A stretch of 18,617 bases of DNA from Elusimicrobia bacterium RIFCSPLOWO2_01_FULL_59_12 (GCA_001800075.1 MGUR01000052.1:10951-29567), one strand, 5' to 3'. Positions 1 through 6,687 are shown, counted from the first letter of the stretch. Program-made: numbers and translations. Notes: a model not told the origin generated them from the sequence alone.

Positions 1-803
1 TCAAGCGAGGAATGATATTCGGTCAGCTCGTGTCCGTAAAGCGGATAGCCCATTTCCAGGCGCAGGGTGTCGCGCGCGCCCAGACCGCAGGGCTTCAATC
101 CTTCCCCCGCGCCGTTTTCCAGCAATTGTTTCCAAAGCGTTTTGATGGTCATGGCCGGCCCGAAGAATTCGGCCCCCTCTTCGCCGGTGTATCCGGTGCG
201 GCAGGCCCAGTATGTCTCGTTCGGGGCCCCGCCCTTGATTTGCTGAAAAGCGAAACGCGGCAGTTCCGCAACACCCGGGACCGTTTTTCGGATGATCTCC
301 AGCGCTCGGGGGCCCTGGACGGCCAATGCGCCCCGGTTTTCCAGATCCACGAGGGACACCTCACCGGAGGCGGTTTTGCGAAGCCAGGCAATGTCTTTTT
401 CGCGCGTGGCGCCGTTGACCACCATGAAAAATCGGTCGCCGCGGCGACCGTCCGCCTGTTGTGTGGCGGACGAATCTTTCAGCCCATAGACAAAAATATC
501 GTCGAGGATGCCGCCGGAGGGCAGGCAGAGATGCGCGTAGGCGCCGAGGCCTTTGTCAAAGGTACGCTGCAAATCGTTGGTGATCAGGTGCTGGATGAAC
601 GAAAACGCGCCGGGTCCTTCCAGGAGGATCTGGCCCATATGTGAAATGTCAAACAGGCCCGCCGCGCGGCGCACGGTCTGGTGTTCGTCCATGACGCTGG
701 TGAATTGGACGGGAAGTTCCCAGCCGTGGAAGTCCACGAATTTCCCGCCGGCGCGCGCGTGCAGCTCGTGAAGGGGGGAGCGTTGCAGAGTCGCCATGGT
801 CAT
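1..803 (-). CDS. gcvT: Aminomethyltransferase, glycine cleavage system T protein (partial, 3' end outside window)
   Basis: GcvT takes the aminomethyl group from lipoylated H protein and makes methylene-tetrahydrofolate and ammonia in the cytoplasmic glycine cleavage system. The reading frame is open through the left window edge. It gives 267 residues, so roughly the last 100 of a usual 360-370 are missing. Recognisable T-protein blocks are HELHARAGGKFVDFHGWELP at the N terminus, AAGLFDISHMGQ, the GGILDDIFVY region, VVNGATREKD, ALAVQGP, and GYTGEEGAEFF with the following GLGARDTLRLEMGYPLYG. I chose the ATG at 803 because it overlaps the lipA stop codon as ATGA; a second in-frame ATG at 797 is possible. 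Against the family pattern about 12 residues (SSATQQADGRRG) are added between VYGLKD and DRFFMVVN. They are encoded by a palindromic stretch listed separately. The frame is intact, so the protein is probably functional. Confidence 0.95.
   Translation of the reverse strand, partial: MTMATLQRSPLHELHARAGGKFVDFHGWELPVQFTSVMDEHQTVRRAAGLFDISHMGQILLEGPGAFSFIQHLITNDLQRTFDKGLGAYAHLCLPSGGILDDIFVYGLKDSSATQQADGRRGDRFFMVVNGATREKDIAWLRKTASGEVSLVDLENRGALAVQGPRALEIIRKTVPGVAELPRFAFQQIKGGAPNETYWACRTGYTGEEGAEFFGPAMTIKTLWKQLLENGAGEGLKPCGLGARDTLRLEMGYPLYGHELTEYHSSL
433..472. repeat. Palindromic insertion inside gcvT
   Basis: Two adjoining inverted repeats lie inside the coding region. An 18-base perfect palindrome (CGGTCGCCGCGGCGACCG, 433-450) is followed by an 8-bp stem with an 8-base loop (449-456 with 465-472). 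The stretch matches in place and size the roughly 12 residues by which this GcvT exceeds the family pattern. It looks like a small mobile palindrome that inserted in frame. Confidence 0.6.
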
Positions 804-1708
804 TGGACCGATGTGTGAAGCTGGTCCGCGAAATAGGAACTGCGAACCAGAGGGCCGGAGGCCACCCGCTCAAAGCCCAGGCGAAACGCCTCGTCCTTCC
901 AGAATTGAAAATCCTGGATCGGAACGAACGACTGGATCGTGAGGTGCCGCGCGGACGGCTGGAGGTACTGGCCGATGGTCAGGTACTCGCAGCCGGCCGA
1001 TCGCAGGTCCGTGAGCGTTTGCAGAATTTCATTGGAGGTCTCGCCCAACCCGAGCATCAGGCCCGACTTTGTTTTCAGTCTCCCCGCACCCTGCGCCGTC
1101 TCCCTTGGGGAGAGGGGGGGGTGAGGGGAGAAATCTTTTGCATATCGAAGAACCTCCAGCGAGCGCCGGTACCGGGCCCGGGAGCGCGCCCGGGGCGTCA
1201 GGCGTTCCACGGTTTCGATATTGTGGTTGAAAATATCCGGCTGGGCGTTGAGCACCGCGTCCAGGGACGCGGGGCTGCCGTTAAAATCGGAGGTCAGGAC
1301 TTCGATCGCGGCCGCCGGAAGGTGCCGCCGCAGCTCACGGATGCAGGCCGCGAAGTGTGCCGCGCCGCCGTCCGCCAGATCGTCGCGAGCGACCGCCGTG
1401 ACCACGACATGCCGTAAGCCCAGCTCGGCTGCGGCGCGCGCCAATCGTTCGGGTTCATGCGGGTCCACGGCGTCGGGACGGCCCGCCTTCACCGCGCAGA
1501 AGCCGCAGCGCCGCGTGCAGGTATCTCCCAGGACCATGAACGCCAAACTGCCGCGCGAAAAGCATTCGCCGCGGTTAGGACACTTGCCGCTGACACAGAT
1601 CGTATTCAGGTTCTCCAGTTCGAGCACGCGGTTCACGTTATGAAACAGCGGACCCGCCGGGATGGAGCGTTTGTATTCGACAGGGAAAGGATGCCGCAGA
1701 GCGTTCAT
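800..1708 (-). CDS. lipA: Lipoyl synthase (radical SAM)
   Basis: LipA inserts two sulfur atoms into octanoyl groups on lipoyl domains, here probably those of the H protein of glycine cleavage and of 2-oxoacid dehydrogenases. The 302-residue product has the auxiliary-cluster cysteines C38, C43 and C49 (CVSGKCPNRGEC), the radical SAM motif C64-x3-C68-x2-C71 (CTRRCGFC), and the C-terminal RSSY serine region that ligates the auxiliary cluster. The ATG at 1708 overlaps the lpd stop as ATGA and is preceded by GGAAGAGG. An upstream in-frame extension towards 1981 lies entirely inside lpd and is not real. Residues about 194-210 (SPHPPLSPRETAQGAGR) are an addition just before the conserved KSGLMLGLGET block and are encoded by a palindromic element. 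All catalytic cysteines are kept, so activity is expected. Confidence 0.96.
   Translation of the reverse strand: MNALRHPFPVEYKRSIPAGPLFHNVNRVLELENLNTICVSGKCPNRGECFSRGSLAFMVLGDTCTRRCGFCAVKAGRPDAVDPHEPERLARAAAELGLRHVVVTAVARDDLADGGAAHFAACIRELRRHLPAAAIEVLTSDFNGSPASLDAVLNAQPDIFNHNIETVERLTPRARSRARYRRSLEVLRYAKDFSPHPPLSPRETAQGAGRLKTKSGLMLGLGETSNEILQTLTDLRSAGCEYLTIGQYLQPSARHLTIQSFVPIQDFQFWKDEAFRLGFERVASGPLVRSSYFADQLHTSVQ
1080..1130. repeat. Protein-coding palindromic element inside lipA
   Basis: Three nested inverted repeats lie in 51 bases: CTCCCC (1080-1085) with GGGGAG (1125-1130), CACCC (1087-1091) with GGGTG (1119-1123), and TCTCCC (1099-1104) with GGGAGA (1108-1113). The length is 51 bases, 17 codons, which keeps the lipA frame. 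It encodes residues rich in Pro, Ser and Arg that are absent from the usual LipA pattern. The CCCTCACCCC/CTCTCCC palindrome type recurs, by my recollection, as a dispersed repeat in many GC-rich bacterial genomes. Confidence 0.75.
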
Positions 1709-3105
1709 CCTCTTCCTCCGGGTGTGATTGAACGTGTCGTGAGGGATCGCGCCATGGCTTCCTGAAACCCTTCGGCGAGGGTGGGATGCGCGAAAACCGT
1801 GTCCACCACCGCCCGCGCGGTCAGTCCAGCGCGCAGGCTGAGCGCCAGCAGGTGAATCAGCTCGGTGGCGTGCGGGCCCACGATCAGGCCGCCCAGGATT
1901 TTGTGCGTGGCCGCGTCCGAGAGGATCATCCAGAACCCTTCCGTTTCCTGTTCCAGCATCGCCTTGGAACTGGCCGCCCAATGGTATCGGTCGACGCGCA
2001 CGTTGAGGCCCGCCTGTTTGGCTTGTTCCTCGGTGAGGCCGACCGAAGCCGCTTCGGGCCAGGTATAAATGCAGCGGGGAATATCCGGGTACGTGATGGA
2101 CCGCTTTTCTCCGGTCAGGTGGGCCACCGCCACTTCGCCTTCGCGTGAGGCCACGTGCGCCAGAGGCAAGGGGCTGACCAGATCGCCGATCGCGTAGATG
2201 GAGGGAACGGACGTCTGCATCGAGGCGTTCACGATCAGGCGCCCTTTCTCCAGCGCCAGGCCCGCCTTTTCGATATCAAGCGATCCCAGATTCGGCGCCC
2301 GGCCCAGGGCCAAGAGCAGCGCGTTGGCCTCGAACGTTTCGCCGTTGGAACACTGCAGGCGCAGGTGCTGATCATCGATCGGCGTCACCGCTTTGAGTTC
2401 CGTGCGCGTCCATACGGTCATGCCGCGCTTTTCAAACGCGCGCTGAAGAATCGCGCCCGCCGCTTCAAATTCCGGCTGGGTGGCCAAAAGTCGAGGCTCC
2501 TTTTCAATCAGCGTCACTTTGGAGCCCAGTCCCTGAAACGCGCACGCCAGTTCGCAGCCGATGTAGCCGCCGCCGAGCACGACCAGATGGCTGGGAAGAC
2601 GGTCCAGAGAAAAAATACTGTCGCTGTTAAAGAGGACGGGTGATTTTGGAAAGGTTTTTGGAATGAGGGGAGTGGACCCGGTGGCCAGGAGGATGGCATC
2701 CGCTTCGAGTTGTTGAGGGGGTTTCTCGGAAGCGTGTATTTCAACGCGGTGCGCGGAGAGAAAGCGCGCCTGGCCTGTGAGGCGTTCCACCGAGGCGCTT
2801 TTCAGGGCCTGCTCCATGCGCTGGCGCAGGGTCGATAACAGGTTGTTTTTCTGTTCAATGAGAGGCCCTAAACGGATGTGCTCCAACCGCACCTGGATGC
2901 CGGCGTCCGCCAGGTGCAGCGCATCCGCCAGCCGTTTTGATTTGGAGAGGAAAAACTTGGACGGGATGCAGCCGCGGTTCAGGCAGGCGCCGCCGATGTC
3001 CTGCTGGTCGATCAGCGTCACGCGCAGTTTACGCCTCGCCGCGTCCAGCGCGGCCGCGTAGCCGCCCGGCCCGCCGCCGATGATGATCAACGATTTGGAT
3101 GACAT
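1705..3105 (-). CDS. lpd: Dihydrolipoyl dehydrogenase (E3 / L protein)
   Basis: This flavoprotein reoxidises dihydrolipoyl groups with NAD+ in the glycine cleavage system and the 2-oxoacid dehydrogenase complexes. The 466-residue length is typical. The FAD dinucleotide fold GGGPGGYAAA is at residues 10-19, and the redox disulfide C41/C46 sits in GGACLNRGCIPSK. The NAD-binding GGGYIGCELA is near residue 175, the second FAD motif YAIGDL near 305, and the C-terminal HPTLAEGFQEA supplies the catalytic His and Glu. The start at 3105 follows a good -10 box about 30 bases upstream. The stop overlaps the lipA ATG, so lpd, lipA and gcvT are probably translated from one mRNA. The operon supplies E3, lipoate synthesis and T protein together; the P and H proteins are not in this window. 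Confidence 0.97.
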   Translation of the reverse strand: MSSKSLIIIGGGPGGYAAALDAARRKLRVTLIDQQDIGGACLNRGCIPSKFFLSKSKRLADALHLADAGIQVRLEHIRLGPLIEQKNNLLSTLRQRMEQALKSASVERLTGQARFLSAHRVEIHASEKPPQQLEADAILLATGSTPLIPKTFPKSPVLFNSDSIFSLDRLPSHLVVLGGGYIGCELACAFQGLGSKVTLIEKEPRLLATQPEFEAAGAILQRAFEKRGMTVWTRTELKAVTPIDDQHLRLQCSNGETFEANALLLALGRAPNLGSLDIEKAGLALEKGRLIVNASMQTSVPSIYAIGDLVSPLPLAHVASREGEVAVAHLTGEKRSITYPDIPRCIYTWPEAASVGLTEEQAKQAGLNVRVDRYHWAASSKAMLEQETEGFWMILSDAATHKILGGLIVGPHATELIHLLALSLRAGLTARAVVDTVFAHPTLAEGFQEAMARSLTTRSITPGGRG

Positions 3106-3132
3106 GAAGGGAATTTGTTACGGAACGCCGGG

Positions 3133-3141
3133 ATTATAACA
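3133..3141 (-). promoter_or_regulatory. Extended -10 promoter for lpd-lipA-gcvT
   Basis: On the minus strand the sequence reads TGTTATAAT: a perfect TATAAT with the TG of an extended -10 box, about 30 bases before the lpd ATG. No good -35 hexamer is visible at 16-18 bases. It sits in the 69-base gap after pcm, so lpd may be read both from pcm and from this promoter. Confidence 0.6.
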
Positions 3142-3174
3142 ATTCCCGCTATGGGCGGCAGCCGGACCCGCGGC

Positions 3175-3885
3175 TCATTGACCCGATCCTGACTTGACCA
3201 TGGGAACAAAAACGACGGGGATGACCGGCTGCTTGATCAGCTTCCCTTCACGCTTCACAATCTCGTAAAGCATCTGGTTCGGCCAGTCGCCGACCGGGAT
3301 GACCAGGCGGCCGCCTTCCTTGAGCTGATCTTGCAGCGCTTGTGGCACCTCGTTCGGGGCGCAGGTGACGATGATCGCATCAAACGGCGCTTTTTGGGGC
3401 CACCCCGCGTACCCATTCCCTTCTTTCACCTGGACCCTGGCATACCCGAGATCCTGAAGGGCTTTTTTTGCGCGCCGGGCCAGGACGGGAATGATTTCAA
3501 TGGAATAGACGTCTTTGGCCAGCTCCGCCAATACCGCCGCCTGGTAACCCGACCCCGTACCGATCTCCAGCACTTTTTCCCGGCCGGTTAACGCCAACAG
3601 CTCGCTCATCAAGGCCACCATGTAGGGTTGAGAGATGGTCTGGTCTTTGCCGATAGGAAGCGGCTGGTCCTGATAGGCCATGCTCTGAAGCTCCATCGGA
3701 ACAAAGCGGTGCCGCGGTACGCGCTTCATGGCCGCGATCACTTGGGGATCGCGAACGCCGCGATCCACGATCTGCTGTTGGACCATCGCCGCCCGCGCCG
3801 CAACAAAGGGATCTGGCTCGGCTCGGACGAGGAGAAGGGGGAACGCCAAGAGGCAGCCGATGAACAGGGGTTTCAAACGGGACAT
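3175..3885 (-). CDS. pcm: Exported protein-L-isoaspartate O-methyltransferase
   Basis: PCM methylates isoaspartyl residues in damaged proteins so that they can return to aspartate. The 236-residue product has the family blocks VDRGVRDPQVIAAMKRVPRH, a MAYQDQPLPIGKDQTISQPY active-site region near residues 69-88, and SAM motif I VLEIGTGSGYQ at 105-115. Residues 1-22 (MSRLKPLFIG, then a Leu/Phe-rich core ending VRAEP) form a signal peptide, so the enzyme probably works in the periplasm, as in a known subgroup of exported PCMs. The ATG at 3885 was chosen because it begins the signal peptide. A -10 box ends only six bases upstream, so the mRNA is probably leaderless and no Shine-Dalgarno sequence is present. 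It lies upstream of lpd in the same direction. Confidence 0.93.
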   Translation of the reverse strand: MSRLKPLFIGCLLAFPLLLVRAEPDPFVAARAAMVQQQIVDRGVRDPQVIAAMKRVPRHRFVPMELQSMAYQDQPLPIGKDQTISQPYMVALMSELLALTGREKVLEIGTGSGYQAAVLAELAKDVYSIEIIPVLARRAKKALQDLGYARVQVKEGNGYAGWPQKAPFDAIIVTCAPNEVPQALQDQLKEGGRLVIPVGDWPNQMLYEIVKREGKLIKQPVIPVVFVPMVKSGSGQ

Positions 3886-3891
3886 TGGCGG

Positions 3892-3900
3892 ATTATACCA
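3892..3900 (-). promoter_or_regulatory. Extended -10 promoter of pcm, likely leaderless
   Basis: The minus strand reads TGGTATAAT followed by six bases (CCGCCA) and then the pcm ATG. Initiation 6-8 bases after the box would fall on or next to the A of the ATG. It diverges from the promoter at 3964-3969. Confidence 0.65.
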
Positions 3901-3963
3901 CCCGGCACGCCGCCGCCTGATCTCAGGTTTGGGGGAATCCGGGTTTTTAGTTGTTGAATAGTT

Positions 3964-3969
3964 TATAAT
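3964..3969 (+). promoter_or_regulatory. -10 box for leader copy A
   Basis: Perfect TATAAT, with no convincing -35. Transcription starting 7-8 bases downstream would begin at the first paired base of the leader structure (3978). The second leader copy has TATAAT at the same distance. Confidence 0.65.
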
Positions 3970-3976
3970 CGGCGCT

Positions 3977-4053
3977 ACCATCGGTGCGGTCGCCAGGGGT
4001 CCGGCGACCGTTTTACCGATGGCCATCGCGACTATAAAAATTGGAGGGCGAAG
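3977..4053 (+). ncRNA. Structured 5' leader, copy A (candidate cis-regulatory RNA)
   Basis: Outer stem P1 pairs CCATCGGT (3978-3985) with ACCGATGG (4015-4022). Inner stem P2 pairs CGGTCGCC (3987-3994) with GGCGACCG (4003-4010), with an 8-base loop. The P1 3' strand is also part of a 12-base perfect palindrome CGATGGCCATCG (4017-4028), so GATGG can pair upstream or downstream. After ACTATA follows the Shine-Dalgarno block GGAGGGCGAAG just before the GTG at 4054. The same architecture stands before panD at 16530-16606, with base changes that keep P2 paired. No known riboswitch family is recognised. Confidence 0.65.
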
Positions 4054-4158
4054 GTGGCAAAAAGTGGTCAGATGAAACGCCGTTTTCAAATCCGGCAGAG
4101 AAACAAGAGACGGTTTAAAGCCCGCAAGCTGAGACTGAAGAGCGGTTCCGTCGCCTGA
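4054..4158 (+). CDS. 34-residue arginine/lysine-rich small protein
   Basis: The GTG start is six bases after a strong GGAGG, in a context identical to that of panD (GGAGGGCGAAGGTG). The product has 34 residues, 14 of them Lys or Arg (8 R, 6 K), with no acidic residue and no Cys or His. It begins VAKSGQMKRRF and ends KLRLKSGSVA. The charge and size resemble tiny ribosomal or nucleic-acid-binding proteins, but I recognise no family and it does not match L34, L36 or THX. It could also act as a regulatory leader peptide for the membrane-protein gene that starts 25 bases after its stop. The strong ribosome-binding site and promoter argue that it is translated. Confidence 0.6.
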   Translation: MAKSGQMKRRFQIRQRNKRRFKARKLRLKSGSVA

Positions 4159-4168
4159 TTGACAGACA

Positions 4169-4183
4169 GGACGGTTTCCGTCC
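4169..4183 (+). promoter_or_regulatory. Hairpin covering the ribosome-binding site of the RMD1-like gene
   Basis: GGACGG (4169-4174), loop TTT, CCGTCC (4178-4183) abut the GTG at 4184. The only Shine-Dalgarno-like bases (AGG, 4168-4170) run into the stem. Ribosomes ending at 4158 would lie close enough to open it, which suggests translational coupling. Confidence 0.45.
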
Positions 4184-5272
4184 GTGAAAATCCAGGCGCA
4201 TTTTCTCTTTCCTTTCGACATGGGCCTCGAGCTGGATTTCGCCGGCGAGGGCGCCCAGGAAATCTTCAAAGAAATCTCCAGCCATAAAACGGCGCGCCTC
4301 TTTTTTGAGGGGCACGATTGGGGGGAGGCGGACGTTTCCACCCAGGTCTACAAGTTCGGCGTAGGGCTGGTGCACATCGCCTTTCCGCTGGATGCCGACA
4401 TGTCCCGCGTCGCGCGCCTCTCGTGTTTCGCGGAAAGCGTCCTGGTGGGCCATACCACCGTCCTGAAATACTGTCAGGGACTTGTCCAGGGGGTGATCGA
4501 AACCGCTTCCCGCTATGCCAGTTACCGCTACGAGAAACGTCTCGCGGAAGAGGACATTTTCCCGGTGTTCGTGCTGGGAGAAACCGACGAGCATGGCGGG
4601 GGAAAAATCCGCGAGGCGGACGCCTTTGTCCGCAAGCACCGAAAGGCGCTTTACGGCATCGTGGCGGGGGAACCGCGCTACGAAGATCTCTCCGAGTTTG
4701 TCCTGGAACGGGAGCAGCTGAAGAACTACGGCTACTACGAGAACGAGATCATCCTGGCGGAGCGCTTCGGCGCCTTGGTCTATTCCCCGGAATCGCAGAC
4801 GATTCTCGAGCTGATCAAGCTGACCTACTCCCTCTACTGGAGCCTGAAGTCGTACAACTTCATTCTCGACCAGGAATTGGACGATGCCCAGCGCGTCCTG
4901 GAGCACCTCCCGCCCTATTACAAGTTCTGGCGGATCCCGGGGCAGTACCAGCGTTTTTCCGCGGAAGCGATGGACTTCAGCCGCGACAAGCTGGCGATCG
5001 TCGAGTCGCTGTACACCGTGGCCAGCCAGATCCCGCACATCGACGCCGACTGGCACCTGCGCACGCTCTATGGCTCGCTCCGCAAGGCCTTTACGATCGA
5101 GGAATGGTATCGAACGGTGGAAACGAAACTCGGCAGGATCGAAGAGTCTTACAACTCGGCGCGGGAGTTCTTATCGACAAACTTCTTTATCCTTCTGGAC
5201 ATTATCTTTTTCGCTTCGCTGGCCTGGTCGATTATCGACACCTGGCTGCTGTGGAGCATTTCCCGCCGCTAG
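4184..5272 (+). CDS. RMD1/DUF155-like membrane-anchored protein
   Basis: The product has 362 residues from a GTG start. The body is soluble, with an acidic FEGHDW/YKFGVGLVHIAF beta-rich N-terminal part, and then a helical region (residues about 200-330). That region contains the pattern FGALVYS...ILELIKLTYSLYWSLK and HLRTLYGSLRKAFTIEEWYR...ETKLGRIEES. The C terminus is one long hydrophobic segment or a tight hairpin (FFILLDIIFFASLAWSI..TWLLW) ending SRR. A late helical repeat followed by a C-terminal membrane anchor is the plan of the RMD1/RMND1 (DUF155) family, whose bacterial role is unknown. The match is by pattern, not alignment. It probably sits in an operon with the 34-residue ORF. Its last 102 bases are overlapped by a convergent small ORF. 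Confidence 0.6.
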   Translation: MKIQAHFLFPFDMGLELDFAGEGAQEIFKEISSHKTARLFFEGHDWGEADVSTQVYKFGVGLVHIAFPLDADMSRVARLSCFAESVLVGHTTVLKYCQGLVQGVIETASRYASYRYEKRLAEEDIFPVFVLGETDEHGGGKIREADAFVRKHRKALYGIVAGEPRYEDLSEFVLEREQLKNYGYYENEIILAERFGALVYSPESQTILELIKLTYSLYWSLKSYNFILDQELDDAQRVLEHLPPYYKFWRIPGQYQRFSAEAMDFSRDKLAIVESLYTVASQIPHIDADWHLRTLYGSLRKAFTIEEWYRTVETKLGRIEESYNSAREFLSTNFFILLDIIFFASLAWSIIDTWLLWSISRR

Positions 5273-5353
5273 CTGCAGCGCTTCCAGCAGGGTTGTCTGC
5301 GCCATGAGCAGGATCATTAAATTGTGAAGTTGGGGGGTGATCGTTGTCTTCAT
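5171..5353 (-). CDS. Small hypothetical protein, antisense to the end of the RMD1-like gene
   Basis: A 60-residue frame starts with an ATG preceded by AAGGAGGA at a spacing of about 9 bases. That strong ribosome-binding site lies in the 14-base gap after the secreted-protein gene at 5368-5802. The first 30 residues (MKTTITPQLHNLMILLMAQT onward) look like one helix. The rest is polar and overlaps the RMD1-like gene by 102 bases on the opposite strand. The position and ribosome-binding site support translation. The composition of the second half gives no family. It may be a real second gene of a two-gene unit or a decayed one. Confidence 0.45.
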   Translation of the reverse strand: MKTTITPQLHNLMILLMAQTTLLEALQLAAGNAPQQPGVDNRPGQRSEKDNVQKDKEVCR

Positions 5354-5367
5354 CGAGCGCTTCCTCC

Positions 5368-5802
5368 TTATCCCTGGACCAGTTGGATCGGTCTCTGAAC
5401 CATGACGGCCTCATCGCTGACGGTCAAAATCGTGCGGCCTTCCACCTCCGCGGCCTCGGCGTCCACCCCGGTTCCGCGCGCGATCAGCTTCCAATCCGCG
5501 GTCTCTTCAGGAACTCCCGCGACCGTGACTTTTAACTCATAGGTCCCGTCTTCGGAAGCGACGGTTTCTTCCACCAGCTCCTGGCCCGGCGCGTTGAGCA
5601 CCAGTCGGACCTTGGCGCTGGGAGACGGGCGGCCCTGGCGGCTGACCACCCCGGAGAAGACATACACGTAGGTCTGGCGGCCGGTGTGCCACTCCAGCGT
5701 AACATCCACCACGCCTTTGGATTTTGCGAAAACCGCGGCAGGGAGCAAGAGCTGAACCAGGATGAGAAGCGGAAGGGTCAGGGAGAAGAGCAAGTAGTTC
5801 AT
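5368..5802 (-). CDS. Secreted small beta-sandwich protein (carboxypeptidase-regulatory or Ig-like)
   Basis: The product has 144 residues with a clear signal peptide (MNYLLFSLTLPLLILVQLLL, cleavage after PAAVFA). The mature part has alternating beta strands: VDVTLEW, YVYVFSGVVS, KVRLVLNA, and a GTYELKVTVAG strand typical of CarboxypepD_reg or Ig-like repeats. The last strand is followed by RTILTVSDEAV. No catalytic residues are seen. Such single domains usually act in adhesion or as accessory modules. The start at 5802 is preceded by a purine-rich GGGGGAGAAAGGCGG. It is transcribed away from the ABC transporter and may form a unit with the 60-residue ORF downstream. Confidence 0.7.
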   Translation of the reverse strand: MNYLLFSLTLPLLILVQLLLPAAVFAKSKGVVDVTLEWHTGRQTYVYVFSGVVSRQGRPSPSAKVRLVLNAPGQELVEETVASEDGTYELKVTVAGVPEETADWKLIARGTGVDAEAAEVEGRTILTVSDEAVMVQRPIQLVQG

Positions 5803-5855
5803 CTGGTCCGCCTTTCTCCCCCTCCCCGGGGATGGCGCTCTGAGTTTAATCGGAA

Positions 5856-5936
5856 CCTGTAACAGGGGTTTGACGTTGCCGTAAACGAGTTGTAACGTCC
5901 GAAAATTGAGTAAATCGGCCCAGGGACCTTAGTCCC
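5856..5936. promoter_or_regulatory. Divergent control region with three dyads and a -35-like site
   Basis: The 159-base gap between the secreted-protein gene and the ABC operon holds three dyads: CCTGT-a-ACAGG (5856-5866), GACGTT (5872-5877) with AACGTC (5894-5899), and a GGGAC/GTCCC hairpin (5923-5936). On the plus strand TTGACG (5870-5875) is 17 bases from TAACGT (5893-5898), a possible promoter for the ABC genes that lies within the second dyad. That arrangement fits a repressor site. The -10 is weak. Confidence 0.4.
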
Positions 5937-5961
5937 AAAACGGGGTCCAGAGGCCTAAAAA

Positions 5962-6687
5962 ATGAATGCGGTCAGCGTCCAAAACGTCGTAAAAGTGTTT
6001 CCGAACGGAGCCAAGGCGGTCCAGGGGATCAGCCTGGAAATCGGGGAAGGGGAAGTTTTCGGGGTCCTGGGGCCCAACGGCGCGGGGAAAACGACCCTCC
6101 TGAATATGATCTCCACCCTGCTCCAGCCGGACAGCGGGGACATCCTGATTCTGGGAGAGTCCGTCCTGCGTTCGTCCCGGGCCATCCGCCAGAAGATGAA
6201 CCTGTGTTCGGGAAACGCCAATTTCGCCTGGAGCCTGACGCTGCGGGAGAACCTGCGTTTTTACGCCCTCCTTTATGGAATGCGCGGCGCCGCGCGGGAA
6301 GCGAAGATCGATGCCCTGATCGATGCGTTCGGGATAGCGCCCTACGCGGACCGGCGGTTCGACGAGGTCTCGACCGGCACCAAACAGCGCATGGCGCTGG
6401 CGAAAGCGCTGTTGAATGATCCGGCGGTTCTCCTGCTCGATGAGCCCACGGTGGGCCTGGATCCGGACATCGCCCGGCGGGTGCGGCAGTACATCCGGGA
6501 TTACCACCAGCGGTCCGGATGCACGCTGATCCTCACGACCCACTACATGCAGGAAGCTCAGGAGCTTTGCGAGCGCATCGCCTTCGTCCGCGAGGGGAAC
6601 GTCTTGGCCCTCGGAACGCCCGATGAACTGAAAGCCCAGGTGAAGGGGCAAAACATGGAAGACGTTTTTCTGGAATTGGCCAAGTGA
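5962..6687 (+). CDS. ABC-2 type exporter ATPase subunit
   Basis: The product is a 241-residue nucleotide-binding protein. It has Walker A GPNGAGKT at residues 37-44, signature STGTK at 137-141 (the drug or polysaccharide exporter variant of LSGGQ), Walker B LLLDEP around D160/E161, D-loop GLDP, and H-loop His194 in LTTHYMQEA. The usual Q-loop glutamine is not evident in KMNLCSGNANFAW, where Asn residues stand instead. The C terminus NMEDVFLELAK is typical of the DrrA/NodI/CcmA group. The stop overlaps the GTG of the permease gene. The pair exports an unknown substrate across the inner membrane. Confidence 0.92.
   Translation: MNAVSVQNVVKVFPNGAKAVQGISLEIGEGEVFGVLGPNGAGKTTLLNMISTLLQPDSGDILILGESVLRSSRAIRQKMNLCSGNANFAWSLTLRENLRFYALLYGMRGAAREAKIDALIDAFGIAPYADRRFDEVSTGTKQRMALAKALLNDPAVLLLDEPTVGLDPDIARRVRQYIRDYHQRSGCTLILTTHYMQEAQELCERIAFVREGNVLALGTPDELKAQVKGQNMEDVFLELAK

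Noticed and set aside
1709..1981. N-terminal extension of LipA
   Set aside because: It is a shadow of the lpd C-terminal coding region, which has clear motifs.
3977..4030. c-di-GMP (GEMM) riboswitch
   Set aside because: The TTACCGATGG at the 3' side resembles the end of that aptamer, but the conserved CACGCA/GCAAA core and the second helix are absent.
3886..4341. N-terminal extension of PCM on the minus strand
   Set aside because: It would run through the leader, the small ORF and the RMD1-like gene. The signal peptide and the -10 box place the start at 3885.
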